DNA of 64,000 bases, from contig NZ_CP109137.1 of assembly GCF_035918095.1 (NCBI RefSeq), forward strand, positions 3,040,001-3,104,000. Reading direction: 5' to 3'. The position numbers were made by a program, and so were the translations under genes. The notes beneath the pieces are model-generated. The model searched no databases. It was not told the origin of the DNA and worked only from the letters and a program-made list of their open reading frames with translations. Below are positions 34,113-45,299 of this stretch, in pieces; the first letter of the stretch is position 1; each line of letters opens with the position of its first letter. The DNA is from Streptomyces sp. NBC_01750 (GTDB taxonomy: Bacteria > Actinomycetota > Actinomycetes > Streptomycetales > Streptomycetaceae).

Positions 34113-35279
34113 TCACCCCTGGTTGTGCAGGGAGATCTCGGGTTCGGCCGCCGCGCCGGGAACAGTCGTTGTACTACCCAGCGTACGCGCCTGCCGCACT
34201 GCCGGTTCCACGGGCTTCAAAGCCCGTGGCTCGCCGACGAGCGCCCGCCAGGCGTCGCGCCGTGCCTGCCGCACCGTTTCGCCGGCCGACCGCAGCGCGG
34301 CCCGCGCCGCCCGGCCCACCTCGACAGCGGCTTTCCTGGCCGGACGCCAGACGCCGTCGCGCAGCACATGCCCCACTGGGGTGCAGACGTACTGGTAGAA
34401 CCAGCGCACCGGCCGCCCGACGAAGTTCCGGGCAAGCCACTTGAGGGCCCGGCCGACGGCGCGCGAGATATGTCCGGCGATGCTCCAGGCGACGCCGATC
34501 GCGTCGGCGATCTCCCGGCCGACCGGAGCGAGGACATGGCGGTACACCCAGGCGACGGGCGTGACGAGCAGCGTCACCACGAGCCAGACGACCGCCGTCC
34601 ACACAGCGCGGCACACGGTGCTCACGAGCCAGGCGACGCCGTGGCCGAGCGGGGTCACCAGCTGCCGGTGGATCCACACCAGCGGCACCACCAGCCCGTA
34701 CATCACCACCGGCACCAGCACATAGCGCCACAGCGCGACCCACGGCCAGACGAACAGCGCCCTGCCCAGCCATCCGAGGACCGCGGCGATGCCGTGACCG
34801 GCGGGTGTGAGCAGCCGGCGGTAGGTCCAGCGCCCGGGCGCGAGCAGCAGATGCTCCACGAGCCAGGCGATGCCGTGGCCGAGCGGGGTCACCAGCTGCC
34901 GGTAGATCCACACCAGCGGCACCACCAGCCCGTACATCGCCACCGGCACCAGCACATAGCGCCACAGCGCGACCCACGGCCAGACGAACAGCGCCCTGCC
35001 GACGAAGGACGCGAGCCGGGCCAGACCGTGTCCGATCGGGGTGAGGACGTTCTCGTACACCCAGGCCAGCGCCCGGCGCAGCGGTCGCAGCAGCACGCGG
35101 TCGACGGCGAGCGCGCAGACGACGAGGACGTCCCAGACCATCCGCACGGGAAGGACGACAAGCAGCACCACGATCCGCACCGGAATCCGGATGACCGTGG
35201 TCAGACAGCCCGCGCCGGGCTGGTAGTGCGCGGGAGCCTGGTGACTCCCGTAGGTCTGAGGCGACTTCTCGAACTCCAT
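34113..35279 (-). CDS. Membrane protein with an internal duplication
   Basis: A 388-residue hydrophobic protein of unknown function. After a short Gln/Pro/His-rich N-terminus come several hydrophobic segments (V-V-L-L-V-V-L-P-V near 37-45, then repeated ones). A 78-residue unit containing L-F-V-W-P-W-V-A-L-W-R-Y-V-L-V-P-V and V-W-I-x-R-Q-L-V-T-P-L-G-H-G occurs twice in tandem, almost identical in protein and DNA, and weaker relatives of its T-P-x-G-H/R core appear further along (V-L-A-P-V-G-R, V-C-T-P-V-G-H), so the protein is built from about five related segments. The C-terminal 90 residues are basic and soluble. ATG 35277-35279 is the start. It lies between the two radical-SAM-linked genes; no function can be assigned. 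Confidence 0.75.
   Translation of the reverse strand: MEFEKSPQTYGSHQAPAHYQPGAGCLTTVIRIPVRIVVLLVVLPVRMVWDVLVVCALAVDRVLLRPLRRALAWVYENVLTPIGHGLARLASFVGRALFVWPWVALWRYVLVPVAMYGLVVPLVWIYRQLVTPLGHGIAWLVEHLLLAPGRWTYRRLLTPAGHGIAAVLGWLGRALFVWPWVALWRYVLVPVVMYGLVVPLVWIHRQLVTPLGHGVAWLVSTVCRAVWTAVVWLVVTLLVTPVAWVYRHVLAPVGREIADAIGVAWSIAGHISRAVGRALKWLARNFVGRPVRWFYQYVCTPVGHVLRDGVWRPARKAAVEVGRAARAALRSAGETVRQARRDAWRALVGEPRALKPVEPAVRQARTLGSTTTVPGAAAEPEISLHNQG
34624..35000. repeat. 143-bp near-identical direct repeats inside the membrane-protein gene
   Basis: 34624-34766 and 34858-35000 differ at only three positions by my comparison, with a 234-base (78-codon) period. Both are in the same reading frame, so copy number could change without a frameshift. 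Confidence 0.92.
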
Positions 35280-35360
35280 GTCAGAGATGACGCATTACAG
35301 CCCCGTCCGGATCCACTACCTGCGCTTTTCGCCGCGCTCGTCCGCCGTCGGGACGCAGGA

Positions 35361-35394
35361 AAGCCCGGCCACGGGGCCCATACGGCCGGGCCTT
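35361..35394 (-). terminator. Hairpin after the radical SAM gene
   Basis: GCCCGGCC (35363-35370) pairs with GGCCGGGC (35384-35391), extended by A/T pairs at the base, and is followed by TTTCC on the minus strand. It lies 11 bases after the stop codon. Confidence 0.8.
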
Positions 35395-35404
35395 CGCGCA
35401 GCTG

Positions 35405-37330
<1,926 letters not shown>

Positions 37331-37381
37331 TGTGGTGTCTCTCGTGAGCGGGCAGGGTGACCATCAAGCGTACCCCGGGGC

Positions 37382-38929
37382 TCAGCCGCTGAGCGCCGCC
37401 CGAAGATCTTCGTCCGAAGCCTCCCGCCACACCTCGGGCAGCTCCCGCTCGCGCTCGGCGGCCTGCGCCTCCTCCTGGCCGTGGAGCAGTCCCCAGGTGA
37501 AGGCCGACTCCCCGGCCGCGTGCGCCTGGATCCCGAGATTCCGCAGCGCCTCGCGGGCGACGACGCTGTCCTGGTGATCGCCGAGCACCGTCTGCACGGC
37601 CTTCATCCGCTTGGCGAAGCGCTTGGCGGGCTTGCCGAGCGCGGGGATCGCCGCCTCGGCCGCGTACCTCGCGCGCTTGGCGGCCTTGCGGGCGTCGTGC
37701 ATCGCCAGATCGCGTTCGTGTCCCGGGGGGAGCTCGAGGGCGTGGTCGATCCGGCCGGCCAGCCGGTCGTAGTCCTTGAGGACGGCCTTGGGGACGACCC
37801 GTGCGGCCGCGCCGAACGCGGCCTTCAGCAGCGGAGGGTCGGCGAGCAGCGTGTCCAGCGAGTCGAGCAGCGCGAAGTACCGCTTGCTGTCGAGTACGGC
37901 GATGGCCTTGCGGCGCGCGCCCGAGCCATGGGCAACGGACCAGATGCGCAACCTCCCGCGTACCGGGCCGAGCAGCAGGGTCCTCGGCAGGGCGTCGATC
38001 CGGGAGCGCAGTCGCTCGGTGAGCACTTCCTGGTCCCGGGCGACGCCCAGCTCACCGGCCAGCCATCGGAGCTCCTCGCCGATCGGGTCGGTGACGGTGC
38101 GATCGATGATCTTGCGGTAGGTCTTGAACGCGCTGCGCATCCGCCGGGTGGCGACCCGCATCTGATGGACGGAGTCGGGCAGATCGCGGCGCACGGCAGG
38201 GTCGTACGCGAGGATGGCGTCGAGCTGTTCCCGCAAGAAGGCGAGGATGTGATCGCCCGCGTTCGCCGGTTCCTCCACGAGGGCGGGGGCCGCCGGCTCC
38301 GCGGCCGCTTTCGCGTGCTCGCCATCCTCGGGGGCCGTCTCCGCCAGGGCCCTGGCCAGCTTGGACGGCCACTTGGCCGGGCGCACGCCCGCCTTGCGGA
38401 GCTTCTTGTCGACCGCGTCGAGGAACGCCGGGTCCGCGTCGTCGGCGAGCTCGACCTCGATCTCGTCCCACTGCGCGGTGCGGCCGCCGTCCGTGAGGCG
38501 TTCCGCGCGCACGCCGTCTCTGCTGAGCTCGGCCAGCGGGGCACCGTCCGCGTCGAGAAGATGGTGGATGTGCCGCGAGGACCGCAGGCGCACCACGGGG
38601 ACGAGTTCGGCGCCCCGGGTGCGGGCGCGGACCAGACTCTCCAGGGCGTGGGGAACCGGCTCGGCCAGCGGCGCGGTGATCTCGTCCCGCACACCCGGTG
38701 CCACGGGGAGCTTGAGGTGCCAGCCCGCGTCCGTACCGCCCGTCCTGCGGCGCAGGGTGATGGAGGAGGCGGCCAGTCTCAGGTCTGCCGTGTCGTAGTA
38801 GACGGCGTCGAGTTCGGCGACGCCGTTGTCGATGACGGCCGCGACGCCGGCCACCCGGGTCAGGTCCGGCAGCTTGGTGTCGGGGGTGGCCTCGTACTTC
38901 CGCTCGATCTCGCGCTTTGTGTCCGCCAT
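37382..38929 (-). CDS. CYTH-CHAD domain protein (polyphosphate-linked)
   Basis: A 515-residue fusion. The N-terminal CYTH domain (about 1-200) starts with the hallmark E-I-E-R-K at 7-11 and continues with charged beta strands that line a tunnel for triphosphate or polyphosphate (R-R-R, K-L-P). The C-terminal CHAD domain (about 220-510) is a helical bundle rich in conserved His/Arg, with V-H-Q-M-R-V-A-T-R-R-M-R-S near 255. CHAD domains bind polyphosphate granules, and CYTH members act as triphosphatases, so the protein probably hydrolyses or localises inorganic tri/polyphosphate. Start ATG 38927-38929. It stands alone, 51 bases upstream of the radical SAM gene's start on the same strand. Confidence 0.92.
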   Translation of the reverse strand: MADTKREIERKYEATPDTKLPDLTRVAGVAAVIDNGVAELDAVYYDTADLRLAASSITLRRRTGGTDAGWHLKLPVAPGVRDEITAPLAEPVPHALESLVRARTRGAELVPVVRLRSSRHIHHLLDADGAPLAELSRDGVRAERLTDGGRTAQWDEIEVELADDADPAFLDAVDKKLRKAGVRPAKWPSKLARALAETAPEDGEHAKAAAEPAAPALVEEPANAGDHILAFLREQLDAILAYDPAVRRDLPDSVHQMRVATRRMRSAFKTYRKIIDRTVTDPIGEELRWLAGELGVARDQEVLTERLRSRIDALPRTLLLGPVRGRLRIWSVAHGSGARRKAIAVLDSKRYFALLDSLDTLLADPPLLKAAFGAAARVVPKAVLKDYDRLAGRIDHALELPPGHERDLAMHDARKAAKRARYAAEAAIPALGKPAKRFAKRMKAVQTVLGDHQDSVVAREALRNLGIQAHAAGESAFTWGLLHGQEEAQAAERERELPEVWREASDEDLRAALSG

Positions 38930-39030
38930 GAACCGAACTTAGTCGCCGAAGCTCGTTTGTGGCAGACCCACTCTCGTGACGACGCTGTCCTCCAGCGCCG
39001 GTCGGGCTTGCTGTGCTGTGCCCTGAAGCG

Positions 39031-39057
39031 CCGGGCAGGCCGGTCGGGCCTGCCCGG
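39031..39057 (-). terminator. 11-bp hairpin right after rodA
   Basis: CCGGGCAGGCC (39031-39041) pairs perfectly with 39047-39057 around GGTCG, starting one base after the rodA stop codon. The sequence resembles the family of dispersed Streptomyces terminators also seen at 63312-63364. Confidence 0.85.
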
Positions 39058-39058
39058 G

Positions 39059-40261
39059 CTACGCAGTTATCGGCCGCTGCACCCGGATCGACTGGAGTAG
39101 TCCGATCGCGATCCAGACCGCGAACATCGAGGTGCCTCCGTACGACACGAACGGCAGCGGCAGACCCGCCACCGGCATGATGCCGAGCGTCATCCCGATG
39201 TTCTCGAAGGCCTGGAAGGCGAACCAGGCGATGATGCCCGCGGCGACGATCGTGCCGTACAGCTCGGTCGTCCCGCGTGCGATACGGCAGGCACGCCACA
39301 GGACGACGCCGAGGAGCAGCAGGATCAGGCCGGCACCGAGGAAGCCGAGCTCCTCGCCCGCGACCGTGAAGACGAAGTCGGTCTGCTGTTCGGGGACGAA
39401 CTGGCCGGTGGTCTGGGAGCCCTTGAACAGGCCCGTGCCGGTCAGTCCGCCGGATCCGATGGCGATCCGCGCCTGGTTGGTGTTGTAGCCGACACCGGCC
39501 GGGTCGAGCTCCGGGTTGGCGAACGCCGCGAAGCGGTTGATCTGGTACTCGTCGAGCAGTCCGAGCGCGGTGACCAGTACGGCGCCGATGGCTCCGGCGG
39601 TGATCAGACCGAGGATCCAGCGGTTGGAGGCACCGGAGGCGAGCAGCACTCCGAGCACGATCACCGCCATCACCATGACCGAGCCGAGGTCCGGCATCAG
39701 CATGACGATCGCCATCGGCAGGGCCGCCAGGCCCAGCGACTTGGCGACCGTGCGGTGGTCCGGGTGCAACAGGTCGCCGGCGTCGACGCGCGCGGCCAGC
39801 ATCATCGCCATCCCCAGAATGATCGTGATCTTCACGAACTCCGAGGGCTGGAGGGAGAAGCCGCCGCCGATCACGATCCACGCGTGCGCGCCGTTGATGG
39901 TCGCGCCGAGCGGTGTCAGGACGAGCAGGACGAGCAGGACGGACAGCCCGTACAGGACCGGGACCGCGCCGCGCAGGGTGCGGTGCCCGAGCCAGATCGT
40001 GCCGATCATCAGCGCGAAGCCGATACCGGTGTTGAGGGCGTGCCGGAGGAAGAAGTAGTACGGGTCGCCCTGGTTGAGCTCGGTGCGGCCGCGCGTCGCG
40101 GACCACACCAGCAGCGAGCCCACGAAGGAGAGCGCGAGCGCCGAGAAGAGCATCGGCCAGTCGAGCCTGCGCACCACCGAGTCGCGGGCGGAGAGCTGGG
40201 ACCACAGACCTCCGCGCTCGGGCCCGTAGCCGGAGACGGAGAAGCCATTCGAGCCGGCCAT
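39059..40261 (-). CDS. rodA: RodA/FtsW/SpoVE-family peptidoglycan glycosyltransferase
   Basis: SEDS-family membrane enzyme that polymerises lipid II into glycan strands with its cognate class B PBP, encoded directly upstream. The 400-residue protein has about ten hydrophobic segments and the family motifs N-G-A-H-A-W-I near 120, Q-P-S-E-F-V-K near 135, P-D-L-G-S near 190 and the C-terminal P-x-x-S-Y-G-G-T-S near 380. In S. coelicolor the corresponding gene in this cluster (sfr) acts in spore-wall synthesis with MreBCD, as reported for the spore-wall synthesising complex. ATG 40259-40261 lies three bases after the PBP stop codon, so translation is coupled. Confidence 0.95.
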   Translation of the reverse strand: MAGSNGFSVSGYGPERGGLWSQLSARDSVVRRLDWPMLFSALALSFVGSLLVWSATRGRTELNQGDPYYFFLRHALNTGIGFALMIGTIWLGHRTLRGAVPVLYGLSVLLVLLVLTPLGATINGAHAWIVIGGGFSLQPSEFVKITIILGMAMMLAARVDAGDLLHPDHRTVAKSLGLAALPMAIVMLMPDLGSVMVMAVIVLGVLLASGASNRWILGLITAGAIGAVLVTALGLLDEYQINRFAAFANPELDPAGVGYNTNQARIAIGSGGLTGTGLFKGSQTTGQFVPEQQTDFVFTVAGEELGFLGAGLILLLLGVVLWRACRIARGTTELYGTIVAAGIIAWFAFQAFENIGMTLGIMPVAGLPLPFVSYGGTSMFAVWIAIGLLQSIRVQRPITA

Positions 40262-40264
40262 GTC

Positions 40265-42433
40265 TCAGTCCCTCCGCGCGGGCGGGCCCGCGAGCTGTTG
40301 GTCCTCGGCCGGGGGCTCCTTCTTCTCCGGCTCGTACGGCTCGATCTTCGGGGCCTCGATGGAACCGTCCGGCTCCATCTTCGGGAGCGTCTTCTGCGGT
40401 TCGGGCAGGAGTGCCTTCTTCAGGTCCTGGCCGCCGTCCTTGTCGAGTCCGTACATCGCCTCGTAGATGTTGCGGACGGCGGGACCCGAGGCGCCGGATC
40501 CCGTACCACCCTGGGCGATCGTCATGATGATCGTGTAGTCCTTGGTGTACGAGACGAACCAGGAGGTCGTCTGCTTGCCGTAGACCTCGGCGGTACCCGT
40601 CTTGGCGTGCATCGGGATCTTGTCCTGCGGCCAGCCGCCGAATCGCCAGGCGGCGGAACCGCGGGTCGTGACTCCCGCGAGGGCTTCGTCGATCTGGTCC
40701 CGGGTCCGGGCGTTCATCGGCAGCTTGCCGTGCGATGTGGGCTTGATCTCCTGCACGTTCTTGCCGTCCGCGCTGATGACGGCCTTGCCGATGGTGGGGT
40801 TGTGCAGGGTGCCGCCGTTGGCGATGGCGGAGTAGATCGTGGCCATCTGGATCGGGGTGACGAGCGTGTCGCCCTGGCCGATCGAGTAGTTGACGGAGTC
40901 ACCCGCTCGCATCCGGTTGCCTTCGAGGCAGTTCTCGTACGCGATCTTCTCGACGTAGTCGCCGTTCTTCTTGCCCTGCTTGCACCAGCCGTCCTTGTTG
41001 GCCTCCCAGAAGTTCTGCTTCCACTGGCGGTCCGGGACGCGGCCCTTGACCTCGTTGGGGAGGTCGATGCCGGTCTCGTTGCCGAGGCCGAACTGGTGGG
41101 CGGTCCTGTAGAACCAGTCGTTGGTGCGCTTCTTGGGCTTGGTGCCGCCGTCCTTCTGCCACTCCCGGTGTGCGATGCCGTAGAAGACGGTGTCGCAGGA
41201 GACCTCCAGGGCCCTGCCGAGGGAGATGCTGCCGTAGCCCTTGGACTCGAAGTTCTTGAAGACCTGGCCGCCTACGGAGTACGAGCTGGGGCAGGGGTAG
41301 CCGCCGTCGAAGGGGTAACCGGCGTTGACCGCGGCGGTCGACGAGATCACCTTGAAGATCGAGCCGGGGGCGGCCTGGCCCTGGATCGCGCGGTTCAGCA
41401 GTGGGTAGTTGGAGGCCTTGCCGGTGAGCTTGGCGTAGTCCTTGCCGGAGATGCCGCCGACCCAGGAGTTGGGGTCGTACGTCGGCTGGGAGGCCATCGA
41501 GACGATCCGGCCGGTCTTGTTCTCCATCACCACGACGGCACCGGCGTCGGCCTTGTAGTTCTCGTCGGTGTTCTTGTCGAACTCCAGACGGGCGGCCTTC
41601 ATCGCGTTGTTGAGCTCGTACTCGGCGACCGCCTGTACGCGTGCGTCGATCGAGGTGACGAGGTTGGCGCCGGGCTGGGCCTCGTCCCTGGCCGCCTCGC
41701 CGATGACCCGGCCGAGGTTGTCGACCTCGTAGCGGGTGACGCCGGCCTTGCCGCGCAGCTCCTTGTCGTAGGTGCGCTCGAGGCCCGAGCGGCCGACCTG
41801 GTCGGAGCGGAGGAACGGCGAGTCGGTGTCCTTGGCCTTGATGATCTCCTCGTCGGTGACGGGCGAGAGATAGCCGAGAACCTGCGCGGTGTTGGTCTTT
41901 CCCGGCCCGATGTAGCGGCGTACGGCGGTGGGCTCGGCGGTGATGCCCGGGAAGTCCTCGGCGCGCTCGCGGATCTGGAGGGCCTGTTGGGTGTTGGCCT
42001 CGTCGGTGACCGGGATCGGCTGGTAGGGCGAGCCGTTCCAGCAAGGCTGCGGGGTCTTGGCGTCGCAGAGCCGGACCTTGTCCATGACGTCCTTCGGCTT
42101 CATGCCGAGGACACCGGCGAGCCGGGTGAGGACGCCTTTGCCGTCGTCCTTCATCTTCATCAGCTCGGTGCGCGACGCGGAGACGACAAGACGGGTCTCG
42201 TTGTCGGCGAGCGGGATGCCGCGGGAGTCGAGGATCGAGCCGCGGACGGCGGGCTGGACGACCTGCTGGACGTGGTTGTTCTTCGCCTCGTTGGTGTACT
42301 CCTGGCCGTTGCGGATCTGGAGGTACCAGAGCCGTCCGCCGAGGGTGAGCAGGAGGGAGAAGACAAGCACCTGAATGACGATGAGCCGGATCTGGACCCG
42401 GGGGGTCCGCCCGGTCTCCGGAATGTTGCTCAC
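40265..42433 (-). CDS. mrdA: Class B penicillin-binding protein 2 (transpeptidase)
   Basis: Membrane-anchored D,D-transpeptidase that cross-links new peptidoglycan outside the membrane, working with RodA. The 722-residue protein has one N-terminal transmembrane helix (about 14-38), a pedestal/dimerisation domain, and a transpeptidase domain with the active-site S358-I-F-K, a second motif around S516-I-G-Q-G and K610-T-G-T. Two cysteine-containing loops (near 123/131 and 483/501) suggest a disulfide-stabilised extracellular part. The last 50 residues are Pro/Lys/Glu-rich. The start ATG is 13 bases after mreD. The gene order mreB-mreC-mreD-pbp2-rodA is the standard elongasome cluster. Confidence 0.96.
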   Translation of the reverse strand: MSNIPETGRTPRVQIRLIVIQVLVFSLLLTLGGRLWYLQIRNGQEYTNEAKNNHVQQVVQPAVRGSILDSRGIPLADNETRLVVSASRTELMKMKDDGKGVLTRLAGVLGMKPKDVMDKVRLCDAKTPQPCWNGSPYQPIPVTDEANTQQALQIRERAEDFPGITAEPTAVRRYIGPGKTNTAQVLGYLSPVTDEEIIKAKDTDSPFLRSDQVGRSGLERTYDKELRGKAGVTRYEVDNLGRVIGEAARDEAQPGANLVTSIDARVQAVAEYELNNAMKAARLEFDKNTDENYKADAGAVVVMENKTGRIVSMASQPTYDPNSWVGGISGKDYAKLTGKASNYPLLNRAIQGQAAPGSIFKVISSTAAVNAGYPFDGGYPCPSSYSVGGQVFKNFESKGYGSISLGRALEVSCDTVFYGIAHREWQKDGGTKPKKRTNDWFYRTAHQFGLGNETGIDLPNEVKGRVPDRQWKQNFWEANKDGWCKQGKKNGDYVEKIAYENCLEGNRMRAGDSVNYSIGQGDTLVTPIQMATIYSAIANGGTLHNPTIGKAVISADGKNVQEIKPTSHGKLPMNARTRDQIDEALAGVTTRGSAAWRFGGWPQDKIPMHAKTGTAEVYGKQTTSWFVSYTKDYTIIMTIAQGGTGSGASGPAVRNIYEAMYGLDKDGGQDLKKALLPEPQKTLPKMEPDGSIEAPKIEPYEPEKKEPPAEDQQLAGPPARRD

Positions 42434-42446
42434 GCTGCCCCCTCGA

Positions 42447-43118
42447 TCACAGTCGCTTGACTCCCTTGATACGGCCGGCCCGTGCCACCTTGGCCCGGGT
42501 GGCCTTCACCCGCAGTCCGCCGCGCTGTTTGCCGATGCGCAGGCCGGTGCCGGAGCTGGTCCAGCGCGCGGCGATATCACCGCCCCCACCGCCGCCCTTG
42601 CTCTCGCCGAGCGGATCGTTCTCCGAGCGTCTGGCCAGGGCCATGATCAGCGGCACGGTGAACGGCGCGAGCAGCAGGTCGTAGACGGCGGCGGTGAACA
42701 GCAGGCTGCCGAGGCCCACATGGCGGGCCGCGGTGTCGCCGACGAGGGCGCCCACGCCCGCGTACAGCAGTGTCGAACCGATGGCGGCGGCGACGACCGC
42801 GATCATCGGTGCGGTGGCGGACCTGAGCTGGCCGTTGTCGGGGCGCACCAGGCCTGCGAGGTAGCCGATCACGCAGAGCACGAGCGCGTAGCGTCCGGCG
42901 GCGTGGTCGGCGGGCGGGACGAGGTCGGCGAGCAGTCCGGCGCCGAAGCCGATGAACGCGCCTGCCACGTGCCCGTACACGAAGGCGAGTCCGAGAACGA
43001 CGAGCAGCAGCAGATCGGGGACGGCGCCGGGGAGCTGGAGGCGGGCGAGGACGGAGACCTGGATGACGAGGGCGACCACGACGAGTGTCGTGGAGAGCAG
43101 CATCCGGTTGAAACGCAT
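42447..43118 (-). CDS. mreD: Rod-shape membrane protein MreD
   Basis: Integral membrane subunit linking MreC to the wall-synthesis machinery. The 223-residue protein has about five hydrophobic helices (first at 7-28, then 35-60, 75-95, 105-130, 140-165) and a basic, Gly-rich cytoplasmic C-terminal tail of about 50 residues that is longer than in rod-shaped model bacteria. It is weakly conserved in sequence, so the call relies on topology and position between mreC (16 bases upstream) and the PBP gene (13 bases downstream). Start ATG 43116-43118. Confidence 0.93.
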   Translation of the reverse strand: MRFNRMLLSTTLVVVALVIQVSVLARLQLPGAVPDLLLLVVLGLAFVYGHVAGAFIGFGAGLLADLVPPADHAAGRYALVLCVIGYLAGLVRPDNGQLRSATAPMIAVVAAAIGSTLLYAGVGALVGDTAARHVGLGSLLFTAAVYDLLLAPFTVPLIMALARRSENDPLGESKGGGGGGDIAARWTSSGTGLRIGKQRGGLRVKATRAKVARAGRIKGVKRL

Positions 43119-43134
43119 GACGGATCAGCTCCTA

Positions 43135-44151
43135 CTACTCGACATCGTTCTGGCCGTCGGCGTTCGCCGGGTCCTGCCCCTTGCCGTCGGCTCTGGCGCC
43201 GACGTCGCCCTGGGCCTGCTGACCTTCACCCTCGCCGTTCGGTGACGGGGTGACCGTCACCGTGACGGTCGGGGTGGGCTTGGGCGCGGCGGGCTTGGGC
43301 GGCAGGACCGTGTCACGCGGATCGGATCTGGGCGCCTGGACGACGACGCCGACGATGTCGAGCTGGGTGAAGCCGACGAAGGGGCGGACGTAGATGTTCC
43401 TGGTGAGGTCGCCGCCGGAGGGGTCGACGCGGACGACCTCGCCGACCGGGACACCGGGCACGAAGGGCTTGTCGCCCTGCGAGCCGAAGGTGACGAGCCG
43501 GTCGCCGTTCTTCACCTTGGCCTTGCCGTTGAGCAGCTGGACGGAGAGCGGCCGGTCGCCCTGGCCGGTGGCGAAGCCGAGTTCGTTCGTCTTCTCCATC
43601 CGGGTGCCGACCGTGAAGTCCGGGTCGTTGGCGAGGAGTACGGTCGAGGTGTTCGGCCCGACGGTGGTGACCCGGCCGACGAGTCCGTCGCCGTTGAGGA
43701 CGGTCATATCGCGCCTGATGCCGTCGCCCGAGCCGACATCGATGGTCACCGTCCAGGAGAAGCCCTGGGCCGCTCCTATGGCGATGACCTCCGCGCCCTT
43801 GATGCCGTACTGGCCGGCGCCTGCCTTCTTGAGCATGGTGTCGAGTTCGCGCACCCGGCTGCGGTTTCGGTCGTCGCTGCCGAGCCTCTGCTTCAGCGCG
43901 GCGTTCTCCTGCTCCAGTTTGCCGATGCGGTCATGACGCTCGCCGGAGTCGCGAACGGCCCCGATGACGTTGCCGATCGGGTCGACCGCACTCGCGACGC
44001 CCTTCTCGACGGGTCCGAAGACCGTGGCGGCGGCCTGCCGGGCGCCGTCGACCGGCGACTCCTCGCCTCCGCGGATGTCCACCGTGATCAAAGCGAACGC
44101 GATGGCGATCAGCAGCACCAGGAGCAGCCGGCTCTCTCGTGTGTCCCTCAC
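43135..44151 (-). CDS. mreC: Rod-shape-determining protein MreC
   Basis: Bitopic membrane protein that scaffolds penicillin-binding proteins outside the membrane. The 338-residue protein has an N-terminal transmembrane helix (about 9-25: L-L-L-V-L-L-I-A-I-A), a coiled coil around 75-100 (K-L-E-Q-E-N-A-A-L-K), and the beta-barrel MreC domain from 115 to 275 with G-L-V-G-R-V near 155. The C-terminal 65 residues are Pro/Thr-rich then Gly/Asp/Gln-rich, disordered and unusual in length. In S. coelicolor MreC is phosphorylated by Ser/Thr kinases according to the literature; Thr-rich T-V-T-V-T-V-T-P here would be candidate sites by inference. Start GTG 44149-44151. Confidence 0.95.
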   Translation of the reverse strand: MRDTRESRLLLVLLIAIAFALITVDIRGGEESPVDGARQAAATVFGPVEKGVASAVDPIGNVIGAVRDSGERHDRIGKLEQENAALKQRLGSDDRNRSRVRELDTMLKKAGAGQYGIKGAEVIAIGAAQGFSWTVTIDVGSGDGIRRDMTVLNGDGLVGRVTTVGPNTSTVLLANDPDFTVGTRMEKTNELGFATGQGDRPLSVQLLNGKAKVKNGDRLVTFGSQGDKPFVPGVPVGEVVRVDPSGGDLTRNIYVRPFVGFTQLDIVGVVVQAPRSDPRDTVLPPKPAAPKPTPTVTVTVTPSPNGEGEGQQAQGDVGARADGKGQDPANADGQNDVE

Positions 44152-44203
44152 GTGCGGCGGCCGTGCCTTCCTCGTAGGAATGTGGATGTCTGTATATCAA
44201 CGA

Positions 44204-44239
44204 TCCGCCGTACGGGTTGGCAGGCCCCCGGACGGCGGA
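44204..44239. promoter_or_regulatory. 8-bp inverted repeat between mreB and mreC
   Basis: TCCGCCGT (44204-44211) pairs with ACGGCGGA (44232-44239) in the 116-base mreB-mreC gap. It could be a partial terminator that sets the ratio of MreB to the downstream proteins. There is no T-run. Confidence 0.45.
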
Positions 44240-44267
44240 TTCGTGAGTCTCCGCGGCGAGATACGAC

Positions 44268-45299
44268 CTAGCGGCGGGGCTGGGCGTCCAGCACCTGCTG
44301 GAGCGCCTCGAACTCCTCGACACACTTGCCGGCTCCGAGGGCCACGGAGTCCAGCGGATCCTCGGCGATATGGATCGGCATCCCGGTCTCGCGGCGCAGC
44401 CGCTCGTCGAGGCCGCGCAGCAGCGCGCCACCGCCGGTGAGGACGATGCCCCGGTCCATGACATCGCCGGAGAGCTCGGGCGGGCACTTGTCGAGGGTGG
44501 TCTTCACGGCGTCGACGATCGCGTTGACCGGTTCCTCGATCGCCTTGCGGACCTCGGCATCGGAGATCACCACGGTCTTCGGCAGACCGGAGACGAGGTC
44601 ACGACCGCGGATCTCGGTGTGCTCGTCCTTGCCCATGTCGAACGCCGAGCCGATGGTGATCTTGATGTTCTCGGCGGTCCGCTCGCCGAGCAGGAGCGAG
44701 TACTCCTTCTTGATGTGCTGGATGATCGCGTTGTCCAGCTCGTCGCCGGCGACGCGGATGGACTGTGCTGTGACGATTCCGCCGAGTGAGATGACGGCGA
44801 CCTCGGTGGTCCCGCCACCGATGTCGACGACCATGTTGCCGGTGGCTTCATGAACCGGGAGTCCGGAGCCGATGGCCGCGGCCATGGGCTCCTCGATGAT
44901 GTGCACCTGCCGGGCGCCCGCCTGCGTCGATGCCTCGATGACCGCGCGGCGCTCAACACCCGTGATGCCGGAGGGCACACAGACGACGACGCGCGGACGG
45001 GCGAGGTACCGGCGCTTGTGGATCTTCAGGATGAAGTAGCGGAGCATCCGTTCGGTGATTTCGAAGTCGGCGATGACGCCGTCCTTCAGCGGCCGGACGG
45101 CAACGATGTTGCCCGGTGTCCGGCCGATCATCTTCTTCGCCTCGGCGCCGACCGCCAGGATGCCGCCCGTGTTGGTGTTGATGGCGACGACGGACGGCTC
45201 GTTGAGGACGATCCCCCGGCCCCTGACGTACACCAGCGTGTTGGCGGTCCCGAGGTCGACAGCCATGTCACGGCCGATGAACGACATGTTGTTCCCCAT
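44268..45299 (-). CDS. mreB: Rod-shape protein MreB (bacterial actin)
   Basis: Actin-family ATPase. In Streptomyces MreB is dispensable for tip growth but is needed for spore-wall integrity. The 343-residue protein has the expected phosphate-1 loop D-L-G-T-A-N-T, the phosphate-2 region D-I-G-G-G-T-T-E near 160, and adenosine-binding G-G-G-A-L-L near 290. The M-S-F-I-G-R-D motif follows the first four residues, so ATG 45297-45299 or the in-frame ATG at residue 5 could be used. It is the first gene of mreBCD-pbp2-rodA. Confidence 0.96.
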   Translation of the reverse strand: MGNNMSFIGRDMAVDLGTANTLVYVRGRGIVLNEPSVVAINTNTGGILAVGAEAKKMIGRTPGNIVAVRPLKDGVIADFEITERMLRYFILKIHKRRYLARPRVVVCVPSGITGVERRAVIEASTQAGARQVHIIEEPMAAAIGSGLPVHEATGNMVVDIGGGTTEVAVISLGGIVTAQSIRVAGDELDNAIIQHIKKEYSLLLGERTAENIKITIGSAFDMGKDEHTEIRGRDLVSGLPKTVVISDAEVRKAIEEPVNAIVDAVKTTLDKCPPELSGDVMDRGIVLTGGGALLRGLDERLRRETGMPIHIAEDPLDSVALGAGKCVEEFEALQQVLDAQPRR

